Of a stretch of 64,000 bases of DNA, positions 11,610 to 24,629 are shown one piece after another. The stretch comes from Linanthus parryae (taxonomy: Eukaryota; Streptophyta; Magnoliopsida; Ericales; Polemoniaceae): NCBI GenBank assembly GCA_023055425.1, contig JALGPY010000012.1, positions 10,599,922 through 10,663,921 of the forward strand. The letters run 5' to 3'. Position numbers and translations under genes: made by a program. Below the pieces are notes generated by a model that saw only the letters and a program-made list of their open reading frames with translations, was not told the origin of the DNA and did no database searches. Each line of letters starts with the position of its first letter. Within the stretch, counting starts at the first letter, position 1.

Positions 11610-11770
11610 CTGCAAACCCACGAAATGGTCAACCTTAAAAATTCAGACATAACCTCAGAACTGATTTTTCTTTTCAGAAATCAGAAGAAACAAAAAATAA
11701 AATAAAAAAATGAGAATAAAAAATCAAAAAAAAAATGATAGATCCCAAAGATGCAAAATTGGGTGAATAC

Positions 11771-12035
11771 CCGAATATGAACCAGCGAGAGATCAGGGTT
11801 TCTACACGGAATTCGAGAAGAACCGATCGAATTCAACCGGAAATGAACCCACGACGGGGTCAGCGAGATCTCCGAAACCCTAACCCTAGAATCGAAACGA
11901 ACCCACTTCGGGAGGTGAAATTGGGATCGATTGAGAGCAGAGAGAGGGAATCGAAGAGGGTGAGGGTCGATTTGAAGAGATTGGGCAGAGATCGGAGGCA
12001 ATCGGGACGGCGGAAAGAGGGATCGACATTGGGGG
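11771..12035 (-). other. Non-coding exon 1 (5' UTR) of the ELM2/SANT gene
   Basis: The minus strand is C/T-rich with the CTAGGGTTAGGGTTTCGG motif often seen in plant 5' leaders. It is richer in GC than its surroundings and ends at a GTATTC donor at 11770. The 3' limit rests on this donor and the 5' limit on the TATA position, so both are approximate. Confidence 0.55.
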
Positions 12036-12061
12036 AAAATGGTTTCCGACACCTGTAAAGT

Positions 12062-12069
12062 TTTTTATA
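12062..12069 (-). promoter_or_regulatory. TATA box of the ELM2/SANT gene
   Basis: TATAAAAA on the minus strand, about 30 nt upstream of the GC-rich leader. It is the best-placed TATA motif for this transcript. Confidence 0.5.
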
Positions 12070-12640
12070 CTGATTGTTTTTGTCAGGTGATCCGAGGATG
12101 GAGACAATTGTCAATGCTGCATCAGTAGCTGTGAAATTACTGAAAAGGGGTTGGTGTTTCGTCGAATTTACATTGAGATGACACTCTTTGATTCTATAAT
12201 GGATCCCTTTTGTAGGGAAAGATCCCAACAACCTAAGATGGGAATCCTTCATGTACTACCTCCTCAGTTTTCTTTGTTGCTTCTCATTCTTACTTTCACG
12301 GGTAATTGTGACTTGATAATTTTGTTAACAAAGTAATATAACAATTTGACAATCTTGTCATTGTGTGATAAAATAAACTCTGCTCTACAACACTGTTAAA
12401 AAATTCTAAATTCTTATATTTTTTTGTTTATCGAATTACCAGGTCAAGGTGACTCGGTGAATAGTGAAGTAAGAAACAGAAGATAGAACGGAGGAGGTAA
12501 TTTACTTTTGAATATAAGATAAGAATACTTTATTACATCTATAAAGTTAGCCATCGAACATAACAAGAGATCGTGGAAAGCTGATTTCGAAAACGATGAA
12601 CCAAGCCTTGGGTTATCACTTCTGGTAGACTCTTTGAACG
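12070..12640. other. Upstream region of the ELM2/SANT gene
   Basis: Putative promoter-proximal DNA on the minus strand, running up to the LINE remnant at 12.64 kb. No second gene or clear repeat was recognised. Confidence 0.35.
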
Positions 12641-13616
12641 GTCAAGACTCAAGATAAGAAAGTTGGGGATTTTTCAAGAGATGAAAATTTTAATTCTAAA
12701 TCTGTGTATAAGCTTTTCTTGGAAATAGAATCTGGTACCTAATCTATTTGCAAGGCTTCTTCTAGTTTAAATCCCAACTGGAGTTGTATTTGGAGCTTGC
12801 AAGTTCTCTCAAAAGTTCAACATTTATTGTGTGTTTGGAAGTTGCTGAATAGATGTATTCCTGTTAAGATAGCTCTGAGGAATACATGAGCTTTGAGATT
12901 GCAATTGTTTGTTCAATTTGCGAAGGACTTGAGAATGAAGAGCATATGATCAAATCTTCTGTCTCGGCCTAACATGTTTGGAATCTCTCCTCTTTCAGAT
13001 TCATTGAGCACTTACTTGATGATATTTCTATTAGAGAGCGGTGGTATAAAGTCTTGAAAGAATCAACTAAATGTGATAATAAGATTGATTCTCTCGGCTG
13101 ATTTCTTGTTACTTGTTGAAAAACTAAACTATAAACGAATGGATTTGAAGACAGACAAAACGGGGGCTGACAATCTACATAAATGCTATGGAGAAAATGT
13201 GATAAAACAAATATTCTATTGCTACACTATTTATTGACAAAGATAGAATGTGATTGGAAAGCTTGGACAACCTTTGAAGGGCATCACAACACCTTTTGTT
13301 CTTGAAGCCTTTGCAGCTGATAGTCGCTGATAGACAATTCAGAAGTGTCAATATTTTCAAAGATTCTAAATTTTTCATGGACTATCTAAACACTTCACAG
13401 GGTAATTGTGCTTTGAATGTTGCTGTGATACTGGAGACTACAAGCAGACTGCCTCCTCTTATTGTTTCTTTTTTTTTTTGTGATTTTCATTTTGTATCTA
13501 GGGAACATAATGTATTAACTCACTGTCATACTAATGTGCTTGAATATGTCTTCAAAATATCTAGAGTGGTAGCTCCAGGATTCATGTATTTTGGCTGGGG
13601 TAGCCTCGTTGATTAA
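12640..13616 (+). pseudogene. LINE remnant: zinc-binding segment and RNase H
   Basis: Broken frames spell a zf-RVT-like region (...LSKVQHLLCVWKLLNRCIPVK at about 12810-12870, then CSICEGLENEEHMI near 12910-12950). An RNase H end at 13296-13616 follows (FVSREHNVLTHCHTN near 13490-13540). There are many stops and frameshifts. Endonuclease and RT are absent. It is an old 3' LINE fragment unrelated in detail to the LINE at 0.6-4.7 kb. Confidence 0.65.
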
Positions 13617-13795
13617 TGAAACTTCACTCTTATAAAAAGTACATCTAGGTCGTGTTTGGCCAAATTTGATTTCTCATTACAATATGATGTGCAAAGACAT
13701 CGTTTTAAAATGCATTCATTGTTTTTAATTAAGTCCAGAAGATTGGCCAAGAGGTGTGATGTGAAGGAACATTACCAATCGGTGTGACAATATTT

Positions 13796-15900
13796 TCTCA
13801 CTAAAAAATTCAAACATTAACTTAACTATTAAATAACATAATAAATTAATTTAACTTTCCAAGATTGAAACAAAAAAAAAATCAATATGACACTAAACAT
13901 TCTTAACCCTCCAATCAGATTTCTCTCTGAACCTACGATTAGACCCATCCCTCGAAATGCCTGACACTTTCTAATCGCAAGTGCACGGTTGTCGGTGCAG
14001 TAATACTCGGAAAGTCCAGGTCTGTCGAACACACATAACTTCGTCTAATTAATACATTTGAATAACCCTAATGTGAGAAGAAAGTTGATTTATTTTCTAA
14101 ACTAACATACTGAAAGTAAATTAAACTTAACAATTGTGAGAATAGCGTGAATAGTTTGATTGTTGGAGTTATGATATGGAGAAAGTATCAGGACTCCTCA
14201 TTGGGTCACTAGGGTTATTACTGGCAGTGTACTGATTCATAAAATACCGGTGTAGTCTTCTTATCAAACGAGCAATATTAAATTACTGAGTTATCAAGTA
14301 ATTATGCTTTGCTTAAGGTTAATTACTACCTAGTTACCAAGCAGTTGTTAACCCTCATCAAGCTTTACGAATTTATTTCTACTATATGTTCCTAGCCAAC
14401 GATACCGAGTCACCAAGCAATCAATTCAACTAAGTGTTTGTTCCAATTTTCTGACTAACGGTTATCGAGTTATCAAATAATCGCTAATTATGATCTATCT
14501 AACAATACACTATTAATTAGAAAGATGGAATAAAGCGTAGAGAACAAACTTAACAAGCAAACTTGCATCGATTAAATACTGAAAGTAAATTAAAGTTAAC
14601 AATTGTGCGAATAGCGTGAATAGTTTGATTGTTGGAGTTATGATATGGAGAAAGTATCAGGACTCCTCATTGGGTCACTAGGGTTATTACTGGCAGTGTA
14701 CTGATTCATAAAATACCGGTGCAGTCTTCTTATCAAACGAGCAATATTAAATTACCGAGTTACCAAGTAATTATGCTTTGCTTAAGGTTAATTACTACCT
14801 AGTTACCAGGCATTTGTTAGCCCTAATCAAGCTTTACGAATTTATTTCTACTATATGTTCCTAGCCAACGATACCGAGTCACCAAGCAATCAATTCAACT
14901 AAGTGTTTGTTCTAATTTTCTGACTAACGGTTATCGAGTTATCAAATAATCGCTAATTATGATCTATCTAACAATACACTATTAATTAGAAAGATGGAAT
15001 AAAGCGTAGAGAACAAACTTAACAAGCGAACTTGCATCGATTAAATCAAAAAGGTGAATTATGACATCATATTACGTAAATCAGGAAATAAAATCCTAGC
15101 TACCAATCCGGGTTCTGATAATAGAGAAACTAGCTACTCATAATGATGATCAAAGCGAATAAGTTCAGTACAATTTTACAAAATGAGAGAAAAGAGGGAA
15201 GAAAAATCCGGCGAATGAAATCTTCGCCTCAGAGTGATTCTCCAAGCTCCATACGAGATCCCCCACGTTGTGTTATGATATAATTAGTCCCCGGGTTGTT
15301 CTATAGACTTATAAATAATTTGTAGTCGTAAAGTATTAAAACTACATAATTTCCCAAATTTGGCGCGACTGCCATTTTTCCAGTTCGTGCGAAGACTTTC
15401 CTGATGCTTCTTTTGCAATATGGAAACTCATTTCGTTCGTCCGAAGTGATCAGGTCTTCACGTGAAGTCATACTCCACTTTCTTCTCTCAGCTGCAACTC
15501 TGCTTTTGTCCTCTTCACTTCAGCAATTTGTGTGAACTCCTATCTTGTTACGAATTCCTGCACCTCCAAAATACATTTTCTTTTCACTCTGTATCCTTTC
15601 TTTTCCTTCCTTGGCCATTTTCCTAATATTTTTCCACTTTTGAAGTTTTTTTCCGCTTCCAACATGATCTCTCAGCCTCCGGTACCTGAAATACACCACA
15701 CTAAAAATATTGAGAGATCCAATGTGACAAATAATAGCTCTAATTAACCGCAAAAATGATCGGTCTACCAATTAAGTGCAAAAAGCTTAATTTCACAAAT
15801 GCTTCTATAAAATGGCCAATACTCATCAAAATGCCTCGGGAAACACACAAAATGGAAGATAATCGTCATGAATATAACTCTAAATGTGGAGTTATCAAGT
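13796..15900 (-). mobile_element. Probable decayed Ty3-gypsy LTR region
   Basis: The minus strand near 14050-13920 reads GACCTGGACTTTCCGAG and then ACAACCGTGCACTTGCG. This resembles the LTR/primer-site junction of Athila/Tat-type gypsy elements. The rest is non-coding and contains the 469-bp tandem duplication. I find no partner LTR, so the call rests on style of sequence and is weak. Confidence 0.35.
14107..15044. repeat. Tandem duplication, 2 x 469 bp
   Basis: Copy 1 at 14107-14575 and copy 2 at 14576-15044 are exactly adjacent with constant offset and only a few scattered substitutions (for example TGTAGTC against TGCAGTC). Neither copy is coding. Confidence 0.93.
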
Positions 15901-16705
15901 ACCCCGACACTTAACATTTGCGCATTCCCAGCAAATCAAATACCAACTGGTTACCAAAGTAAACACCATCCACCCAACTATGTCCCTCAACTTCAATCTA
16001 CCGCATTTGCATACAAAATTGTTTACTAACTGACTCGAGACTCAAAGCAAAACGACTAAAACATGATTAGAATATGCAGCAAGATGATGCGATTGCAAGT
16101 AACTACAACTCGATCTTAACTAAACATGCATTTAAAACACAAAAATTGTATTTCTACTTTATTTTTGTGAGATCGAGTAATCTCAATAACGCGTGCCACA
16201 TAAGGGCGTAAAATCAACAAAGGTTACTCTTCAACTACTTGAAGTCCCCCTAGAGCGTATAGAGAGTCTAACGTCTCTCTCTAAAAATGTCTAACCCTTT
16301 GCATCTGCAGAAAACAATGGAAACGTCCGAAACTAGCCTAGTACACCACACAAGCTTTATTCGAATGGTTTCAAACTATTGACAACTATAAGAAAGTAGC
16401 TTAGTCTTTTTAGAAGCGCGATCTTACTACGTCGTGAAAATTCTCATAAAACTCGGAACTCACACACCCTCACAAAGATTGAACGAAGGCCAAACTCGAA
16501 TCTCACAAATTCGACCTTTATGAATTAGTATCCACGAAATAACCCATTTATTTCTCAGTTGTATTTTTTTTCGCTTTATTTTCTTCAATGAGGGGAATAA
16601 ACATAATAAGTATATAACAACAAATGTAGGTTGGACTGGATAAAAGATAAATAAATATAAAGTGGGGTGGATAGTGTAAAATCAACAAATATACAACAAT
16701 AACTG
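15901..16705. other. Intergenic, nothing recognised
   Basis: Non-coding AT-rich sequence without paired repeats, RNA-like folds or protein similarity that I can recognise. Confidence 0.4.
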
Positions 16706-18590
16706 TAACACCCCACCCCTCAGAGTTGGAAAATCTACTAGAAGACCCCCAGACTCATGGGAGTGTCTACGCTAAGACATGGGAATGCCTCAGCAATGAG
16801 TATAATCCTAACAGTTCTGTTACGAGACACACTAAAAGAAACTGAAAAAAAAAAACTTACTTTTATAGTTGGATAATAGCTTGTAGAAATATGACGTTGC
16901 TTTCAAGTGATCAACTAGGCCCAGTTTCTCACGTACTCTCCTGTAAAGTAAAAGAATAGATAGACGAGTAGAATGTCATAAAATACAACAAGTAGTGTAG
17001 TATTTTATAAACATATTTTTGAAATGAACTAACTTTTAACTTACAAATGTTCAAGTCATTACTTTGTCATACTACCATAAATAACCCACAAATAATACCA
17101 GTTACTTATATCATCAGAGAATCCACAATCATCCATAAACAGTTACGCTACTACCCATTAACCAGTCTGATACATATCAATCTCACCAATACTTATGCAT
17201 AGGATTCTAAACCCCGCTACTTTGAGGGTTATGAAGACCATATTCACTTCCGTAAAGGAAGGCAAACCAATCCACCAATACAAACAAGACCTTAAGTGTG
17301 CTCACCCCCTACTGGTCTATCAGTCCAGAAGTCGTACTAGCTGCCTACATGTTTGAAGATGAACCCAAGGTATCCAAAGACAATTTAACGTCCGAAGAGG
17401 ATAGTAACCATCCAGGTTTCTGAAGACAATTATAGCACACAATATAATCATATCATTGATATAAGCGCTATTCGCTTAGAGAAATACATTCATACCATAA
17501 GCATACACATGCTTACCTGATGTCCGACCTAGTTTTTTGATTAGCGGAGCTGATTCTATATTCCAGCAACCACTACAAAATACAAGTATAGATATACTAT
17601 TAATACTTCTCCTCTAAGTGAGATAGATTGTTGACTACTTCAACCAAATTTACTATTATATCCCTAACAACTCAGTCTCTCCAATACAGTCCATGCCTGT
17701 GTCTGAACCATCCAATGATACTTTATTAAGTCTATAAATATGAAAATATGATCCATATTCCGTCATGACACAATCATTAATGAAATCTACAACTTTCAGT
17801 TAATTGTATTCAGGTCCCTATAGTTTAGTAAAATTACTAAAAAACCCATATAGTTGACTTTTAGTCAAATTCAGCCCAGATAGGTGTATACTAGCTCGAA
17901 ATGTTATGAAACTAATACAAGCGCACAAGGTATGCCCTGTGTTATGATTTGATTGTCCAATTCAAATTATTGTAAAATTATCGATTTTTCCCTCATATAC
18001 AACTCGGTCAATCTAGGGTTTTCAGAAAGTCAAACTTGACCCTTGGACTTAAAATACTATTCCGAACAAAATTCTATAGTGTCATTTTTATCAATTAGGT
18101 CATCTGATAGCTCAACTCATAAAGTGGAAGATAATTGTGAAATTGGCTCACCGGGTCAACTTTGCAGTCAGTTTCTGGTCATTGAGGAAAAGACTTGGGA
18201 ATCTGAAAATTTAGCTTTTAGATTGAACTACCAAATTTCCAGAGCATATTTGATCTCTCCAAGATTCAAAATAAAATAAAAAATAAAATTTATCAAAATA
18301 TACGAGGAAATAAACTTACTGTATTCATTTTGACTTATATTGAAACTCTTCCAATTAAATTTAATTAAAACACTAAATAAATACATAATCGAGTTTGATA
18401 AAAATATATATCTTATTGTGATCATTATCACTAAATATATTATTTTCATAAAAGATGTATTTTTATTACAATTTAAACTCTCTTTACCTGCAAGATAAGG
18501 AATAAATCCCATAGAATCTTCACAGGAGAATAATTGACTGAAACTGTCAAAAAAGTTAGATAGAAAGTCAAAGAGCAAGAGAGACTCATC
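16706..18590 (+). mobile_element. Possible solo or orphan LTR (Ty3-gypsy type)
   Basis: It begins TGTAACACCCCACCCC, a start shared by many chromovirus LTRs. Near 18590 an end at ...GACTCA is followed by TTGGCGCC, which looks like a primer-binding site. The length (~1.9 kb) suits such LTRs. No second copy lies in the window, so this is tentative. Confidence 0.3.
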
Positions 18591-19300
18591 TTGGCGCCCC
18601 TAGATTGGGCACGACCCACCTACGATTTCGTGTTAGTCCTAGGCGCACCAGAGAGTGCTTACTGATTTTGATCCTTTTCTCTTATGCAGGTTTGGCAGTT
18701 TAGCCCCTACACACATGTATAGATACTAAATGAGTGATCCTAGAACTATGAATGACTCAAAGACTTCTCGGAGAATATGTGAAACCTAGAGATGAAAGTA
18801 CTGATGATTTCTTGCAGAATTAGGATTAAGTACCCTGAATTGCCTGCAAGAACATGGGTTAGCGTACAAAGTATTTGAATAATGAGACTCAGGTCATTTA
18901 TAATAATCCTATACAATCCACTACATCATCTGAGCTATCTTGTTCCTGAATTGACAAACACTTATAAATTATGCAGAAATCCTAGAATGAACACATTCTC
19001 ACTCATCCTGTTTTTAGATTTTTCATGCTTGAGTGTTCAAAAGTGACTTAAATCGATTTCCAAGCTTTCCTCAACATTTGAGGAAAAAGTTTCTTTTAAC
19101 TTGTCAAGGTTTACTATTTGTCTAGTGGCTAGCTCATAATTTCTCAAAAAGTGTAACAATGTTGTAATCTCTTCCTTAGTTGCTCTTCTAATAACTAAAC
19201 TATCATGTGTGAAGAAGAGGTGAGTCGCCGCTCCTTTCCGATTTTAATTCAAATATAGTGCTTGCTAATTCAGCTGCTGAAAGATACCTACTTGAAGCTT
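18591..19300. other. Intergenic, nothing recognised
   Basis: No coding frame or repeat that I can support. If the LTR at 16706-18590 is real, its first part could be internal retrotransposon sequence. Confidence 0.35.
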
Positions 19301-19334
19301 CACTACACATGAGGAGCATATATGGGGACACAGT

Positions 19335-21745
19335 CATCTGCCAGTTTGAACGTAAGACCATTATAAGACTTACAAATTGAGTGTACAAACATGTAACTTT
19401 AATGAGATCAAATAAAACTACACAATTCTTTTAGATCATATCTAAATGTTAGAGGATATATTATGATTTTATCTAATATAAATCATTCAAACGAAAAAGT
19501 TTCTAGCAATCTTCTTTTGAATAAACGACAGAACCTCTCTATAAGAAATCAACTACATCATTATTTTCAGTTATTATTATGGATATAGTATTTTTCAACA
19601 ACCGAAGAAATCGAACAAATGAACACACACACACACAAAAGAAAAAAAAGAACATATCACTGATTGAAAAAATATCAGTAAACAACAGGGTAAATAAGAG
19701 TAATTTGCAACGCCTTTATCTATGCTTAAACAGACTTGTTGAGAAGCAAACTATCAAAAATATGTGCCTAATCGTAGAAGGAATCAATGTAGTACTTTTT
19801 TGAAACTTGGTACTATATTTAAGATTTTTTTTTTTTTTTTTGAAATGGTACTCTATTTAAGACTTAAATCATACTTTTGTCTGATATTCAAGTTTTTTTT
19901 TAAATCAAACTTGTTTTCATTTAAATAGCATGGGACAAGTTAGCATCTCATTTTTGGTACAAGTATTATGGGCCTAAAATGCCCAAGATACATAATTGAT
20001 AAACCCAAGCCCAACCATGCTAGGTAGTGCGCAAGGGTTTTTCATGAAAAATGTGAAAACACAACCCTAGGTATATCAGCTTCTTTAAGCGTGCGATTGC
20101 ATTCCAAAAGCCATCTCCTAATATTTGAGGTTCCATTGAGAGAAAAAATTGACCAAACTCTTGCAGTCTATCTGAACCTTTAGAGCCCAAGACCCATACT
20201 CCCTAGACAATCTGAGTACTAGTATCAAGGCCTCTAATTCCGTGAGTTGAGGATCGCGGTAGAAATGTTTGGGAAATAAGAACACTTCAACAAGATCTCG
20301 ATTTGTATTCAAATGACATCCCCCATTCTAGAAATCATTTTGTTTCTCGGAGACAGAAGCTTCCATGCGAACACATCTCATTTCTTGATTGTTTTGATAT
20401 GATCTTCCATCTACAAGCCAAAGGAAAGTCGGGACATCCTTCCTTAACAATAGGATCAATCTGCAGGCTCTGATTGCCAAGTGTGCAATCCAGCAAAATA
20501 GGAAACTTGATAAACCTGCATAACCAAAGTTAGCTGGCAGTTCCTTCAAAATAACTTAAGCCAATAGTGAGATCAATGCAAGTTATGACATAGATTAAGT
20601 TTTTCTTTCATCATATAATGTATCAAGATCAAGTGCAGAAGTTTACAGAGACATTGGAGTGGAAACTCTCCCTCAGTTCATGCTTAGAGAATTTCAAGGC
20701 TTTGAAATGAGTTTTCGAAACTCACTGTGAGCAAACTGTGAACTTACATCTGCTGGTTTCAACGTAAGACAATAGTAAGACTTACAAACTGAGTGTACAA
20801 ACATGTAACTTCAATGAGAGAATATAAAACTACACAATTCTTTTAGATCATGTTTAAATGTTAGAGGATATATTATGATTTTACATAATGTAAATCATTC
20901 AAACGAAAAAGTTTCTAGCAATCTTTTTTTGAATAAATGAAAGAACCACTCTATAAGAAATCAACTACATCTTTATTTTCAAGTATTATTATGGTAGTAT
21001 TTTCCATCAACCAAAGAAATCAAACAAATGAACATGCATACACAAAAGAAAGAAAAAATAAGATAACGCTGATTGAAAATAAAATAGTAAACAACAGGGT
21101 AAATAAGAGTAATTTGTAACGCGTTTGTCTATGCTTACACAGACTTGTTGAGAAGAAAACTACCAAAAATACGTGCCTAATCGTAGAAGAAAACAATGTA
21201 GCAACTTTTTGAAACTTGGTACACTATTTAATAATTAAATCATACTTTTGTCTGATACTCAAGTTTTTTAAAATCAAACTTGTTTTGTTTAAATAGCATG
21301 GGACAAGTCAGCAGCCCATGTTCGGTACAAGTATTATGGGCCTAAAATACCCATGATTCATAATTGATAAACCCAAGCCCAACCATGCTAGGTAGTGCGC
21401 AAGGGTTTTTCATGAACAATGTGAAAACACAACCCTAGGTATATAAGTATCTTTAAGTGTGCGACTACATTCCAAAGCCATCTCCTAATATTTGAGGCTC
21501 CATAGCCTCCTTCAGAGAGAAACTTGACCAAACTCTTGCAGCCTACCTCAACCTTTTAGATCTCAAAACCCATACTTTCGAGCCAATCTAACTGCTAGTA
21601 TCAAGGCCTCTACTTCTGCAAGTTGAGGATCTGGATAGAAATGTATGGTAAATGCGAACACTTCAGTAAGATCTCTGTTTGTATTCAGATGACATCCCCC
21701 ATTCTAGCAATCTTTCTGTTTCTCGGAGACCAAAACATCCATGTT
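19335..21745. repeat. Dispersed direct duplication of ~1.0 kb, offset ~1.4 kb
   Basis: The stretch 19335-20375 recurs at 20755-21745 in the same orientation with many small indels (offset 1412 at the left end, 1368 further right). Shared landmarks are GTGTACAAACATGTAACTT, CAACAGGGTAAATAAGAG and ACACAACCCTAGGTATAT. It covers the 3' part of the minus-strand LINE remnant, so one end was duplicated, or two related copies sit head to tail. Confidence 0.85.
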
Positions 21746-23255
21746 TAGGTTCAAAAGGCCGGGTGACGGCGACATCCATCTCCGACGCTCCAGCAAAGGT
21801 CAATCCTCTGCATGAACGGATCCATAAAGAAGGTAAGACGTTCAAAAATTCAATCTTAACTGATTCAAATATATATTTTTTGCGATCCTTCCACACGTGC
21901 CAACAGATTTGGCTAAATAGTTTCAAATGTTTGCTTGTGAATGTCTTATAATTTCCTGGAGCCAAATATGAGGAGGGTGTAGATCTTGATCTGAGATGAG
22001 TTCTTGATCTGGCTAGTGAACTAATAGTCAAAGAATATATGAGCGTTGGTCTCAGGACTCGGATTACGAAAACATCATAATTTTGTAAAACTTAACCCTC
22101 TTTTAAAGTACTGGTTTGAAGGAATATTGGATTGAGAAAGCTTCCACATAAAGGTTTTTGTCTTCTCTAGCCCATTAATGTACCAAGGGAAATAAACCAA
22201 GTTTGACACACGTTGTTAGAATATTTAGTAGCCCATGCTACAAGACCTTGTACAATTGATGCGTTTGATGCAAGCTCACCAGTTAACTTATCTTGCTCTC
22301 GATATGTAAACTAAATTGTATTTCTAGGGAACTATTTTTTTCCTTTCTCAAACTCTTTAAATATTCTTCCCATTTCTACACTGCAGAACATCTTCCTTGA
22401 GATGTGATGAACCAAAGTTTTTAAATAAGTTTCAAGTGTAAGATCTTGAAATCCATACTTTTTTTGCTAAACTTATGGCTGATCTCGTGGCGAAAGCTTA
22501 TGTGGTGAGAGAGTCTTTTCTTGTTAGAATTGAAAAGGTAAACCATCGTAAACAAATCCTCTTGTGTCTCTGATCATAGATCCTCCGCATCCACACTAAC
22601 AATCGTCGTCAATGGAAACATCGAAATACAATTTCAATCTCCTGTTTGTCAGCGGCTCCAACCTCTGTCATGCCCGTTTTTTCTTTCAATTGAGACCTCA
22701 GCTGACATGTTAGTTGTTTTTAAAAATTGGATTTGATTTTCTAAGAGATTAATAAATCAATTAATGTTGAGAACATCTTCTGAAATAAATATATTTTTGT
22801 TGTGAGATCTATACACTTTCTACAAAAGAAAATCCAGGAGATGACGGTGGGTCCAAGGTAATTGCAACACCAAATCTTTAAGACGCAAATGGAAGGGAAT
22901 AGTATTATTCGTGATTCGGAATCCTAGATGAGGAGATGCCCAATCTTGACTTTCCCAGGCATTGTAAAAGAACGTATGGGATTCAGACTCCTCACCCGTG
23001 TTACACAATACATATAGACCAGGTACTAATAATTTCTTCTTTGTAAGTAATATTAAACTAGAATGCCCCCTTATCTAGTCTCCACATAAAAAAATTAATC
23101 TTGTTATTTCCAAATAATTTACCAAAAATTTGGTCTGAAGAAGAAGTATTTGAGCAAAAAATACATAAATTTTCATGTGATTCTTGCAGCAACATGATAA
23201 CAAGATTTAATACTGTAATTTCTATTTGAGGTCTGAGTCCAAAACTAATTGTCAT
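20118..23255 (-). pseudogene. Minus-strand LINE remnant (zinc-binding segment to RNase H)
   Basis: Read on the minus strand from high to low coordinate. At 23255-23058 comes a zf-RVT start (...GNNKINFFMWRLDKGAF). At 23008-22820 comes its Cys/His part (CNTGEESESHTFFYN). At 22031-21663 is the linker (ICWHVWKDRKKYIFE), and at 20312-20118 an RNase H segment (LTELEALILVLRLSREYG, then QIDCKSLVNFF). All are short frames broken by stops. RT was not recognised upstream. The ~1.4-kb duplication affects its 3' portion. Confidence 0.6.
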
Positions 23256-23567
23256 TTTTTTGTTTCAAAGCTAGGGGAATACTGAGTATAGCCTCAGCCT
23301 CATTTTCTAGTAAAGAGAATTTACCAAGAATAGCATTCAAAGATGGGTTAGATGTAATCAAATCGGAAACCCAATAATATGAATGCAAACATTGAACACT
23401 AAAGGGTATTTTACCAAAATCAAGAGGAATTTATCTGTTAAAATAGGGGCTAGTGACTTTAGCATCTAGAAAAGCATGCATTACTTCTCTAAACACTCTA
23501 TCTCCGGCTTTTTGTATGAATAATTTAAAATGTAAGGAGCCTTTGTACTAGGAACAACATAAAGAAC

Positions 23568-23789
23568 GGTACTATGATCAAAATACTTAGCATCGAGAAT
23601 TTGAGCAAGAAGGTATTATTTAATAATTCTCCAAACTTGTTTAGCAAAGGGTGACATGTAAAAAGCATGAGAAATAATGGTACTATGTTCAAAATACTTT
23701 GTTTGGAGAATTTGAGCAAGAAAAGTATTATTTAACAATTCTCCAAACTTGTTTCGCAAAGAGTGACATGTAAAAAGCATGAAGATCTC
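23568..23789. repeat. Tandem duplication, 2 x 111 bp
   Basis: Copies at 23568-23678 and 23679-23789 share GGTACTATG(A/T)TCAAAATAC at their starts and CTCCAAACTTGTTT further in. They differ at several bases and are non-coding. Confidence 0.8.
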
Positions 23790-24487
23790 TAAAATCTGAC
23801 TCATTCAAATTTAGAATGACACATTTCTCCAATACATCTAGTGAATGGTTTTCTCACCCTTATTGTTTAACCACTAAAATTTACATACTAAAGTCTGAAT
23901 TTACTTGATGGAAGTCATACGCAATAGATAATAGATATCAAATAAGTAGGAAAAGTTTATACGATAGAAAAGATGGGAATTTTTCTTCCGACCTAACAGT
24001 GAATGGATAGTGCCAAAACTGATGATTCTCAGATTTTGCAAACATAATTTTTTTCTAGAAATCATAATCAATATGTGGGCTTACCTACCATTGTGAAGAA
24101 AACTTGTACCTCTTTGAAACTACAAATGATGAATAGAAGAAAACAACATAATTCTGAGAAATCGTATATTGACAATCCTTTCAATACTATAGTCAAAATG
24201 TACCAATATTCGTGACGAAAAAGTCTCAAATAGGAATAGACTTGTGATTTATAAATTCTCAACATGCAGAGATGTATTTTGAGAATCTAAGACTGCGCAG
24301 TCATTGAGTTCTCCTAAGAACTAAGCACTCGCTTGATCCCACTTAATTTCAGAAGATTATATTTTTTTAAGATGTATAAATTTTCTGAAGTCTTATGAAA
24401 CTCACTTGATCCCACTTAATAGTACAAGATTGTCATATTACATAAAAATCATTTACAATATTTTTAGTTTATATTAAAATTGCGACA

Positions 24488-24560
24488 CATAGTCGGGTTT
24501 GAACACGAGACCTCATGCATGGGCTTCAAACGCTCTACCACTGAGCTCCTACTTAGAATG
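24488..24560 (-). mobile_element. tRNA-derived sequence (SINE head or tRNA pseudogene)
   Basis: The minus strand carries AGCTCAGTGGTAGAGCG (box A, about 24530-24547), then a B box GTTCAAACCC at 24495-24504 with tRNA-like spacing. The acceptor and T stems do not pair well, so it is not a working tRNA. A tRNA-derived SINE is the likelier source. Confidence 0.55.
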
Positions 24561-24580
24561 TTTGTAGTTAAACGAGTTAA

Positions 24581-24585
<5 letters not shown>

Positions 24586-24627
<42 letters not shown>
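24586..24627. repeat. (AT)n microsatellite
   Basis: About 20 uninterrupted TA dinucleotides. Confidence 0.97.

Positions 24628-24629
<2 letters not shown>

Noticed and set aside
11735..12058. Plus-strand Arg-rich ORF of 107 codons
   Set aside because: Antisense to a C/T-rich 5' leader; the composition alone explains the open frame.
24488..24560. Functional tRNA gene
   Set aside because: Boxes A and B are present, but the T and acceptor stems do not pair.
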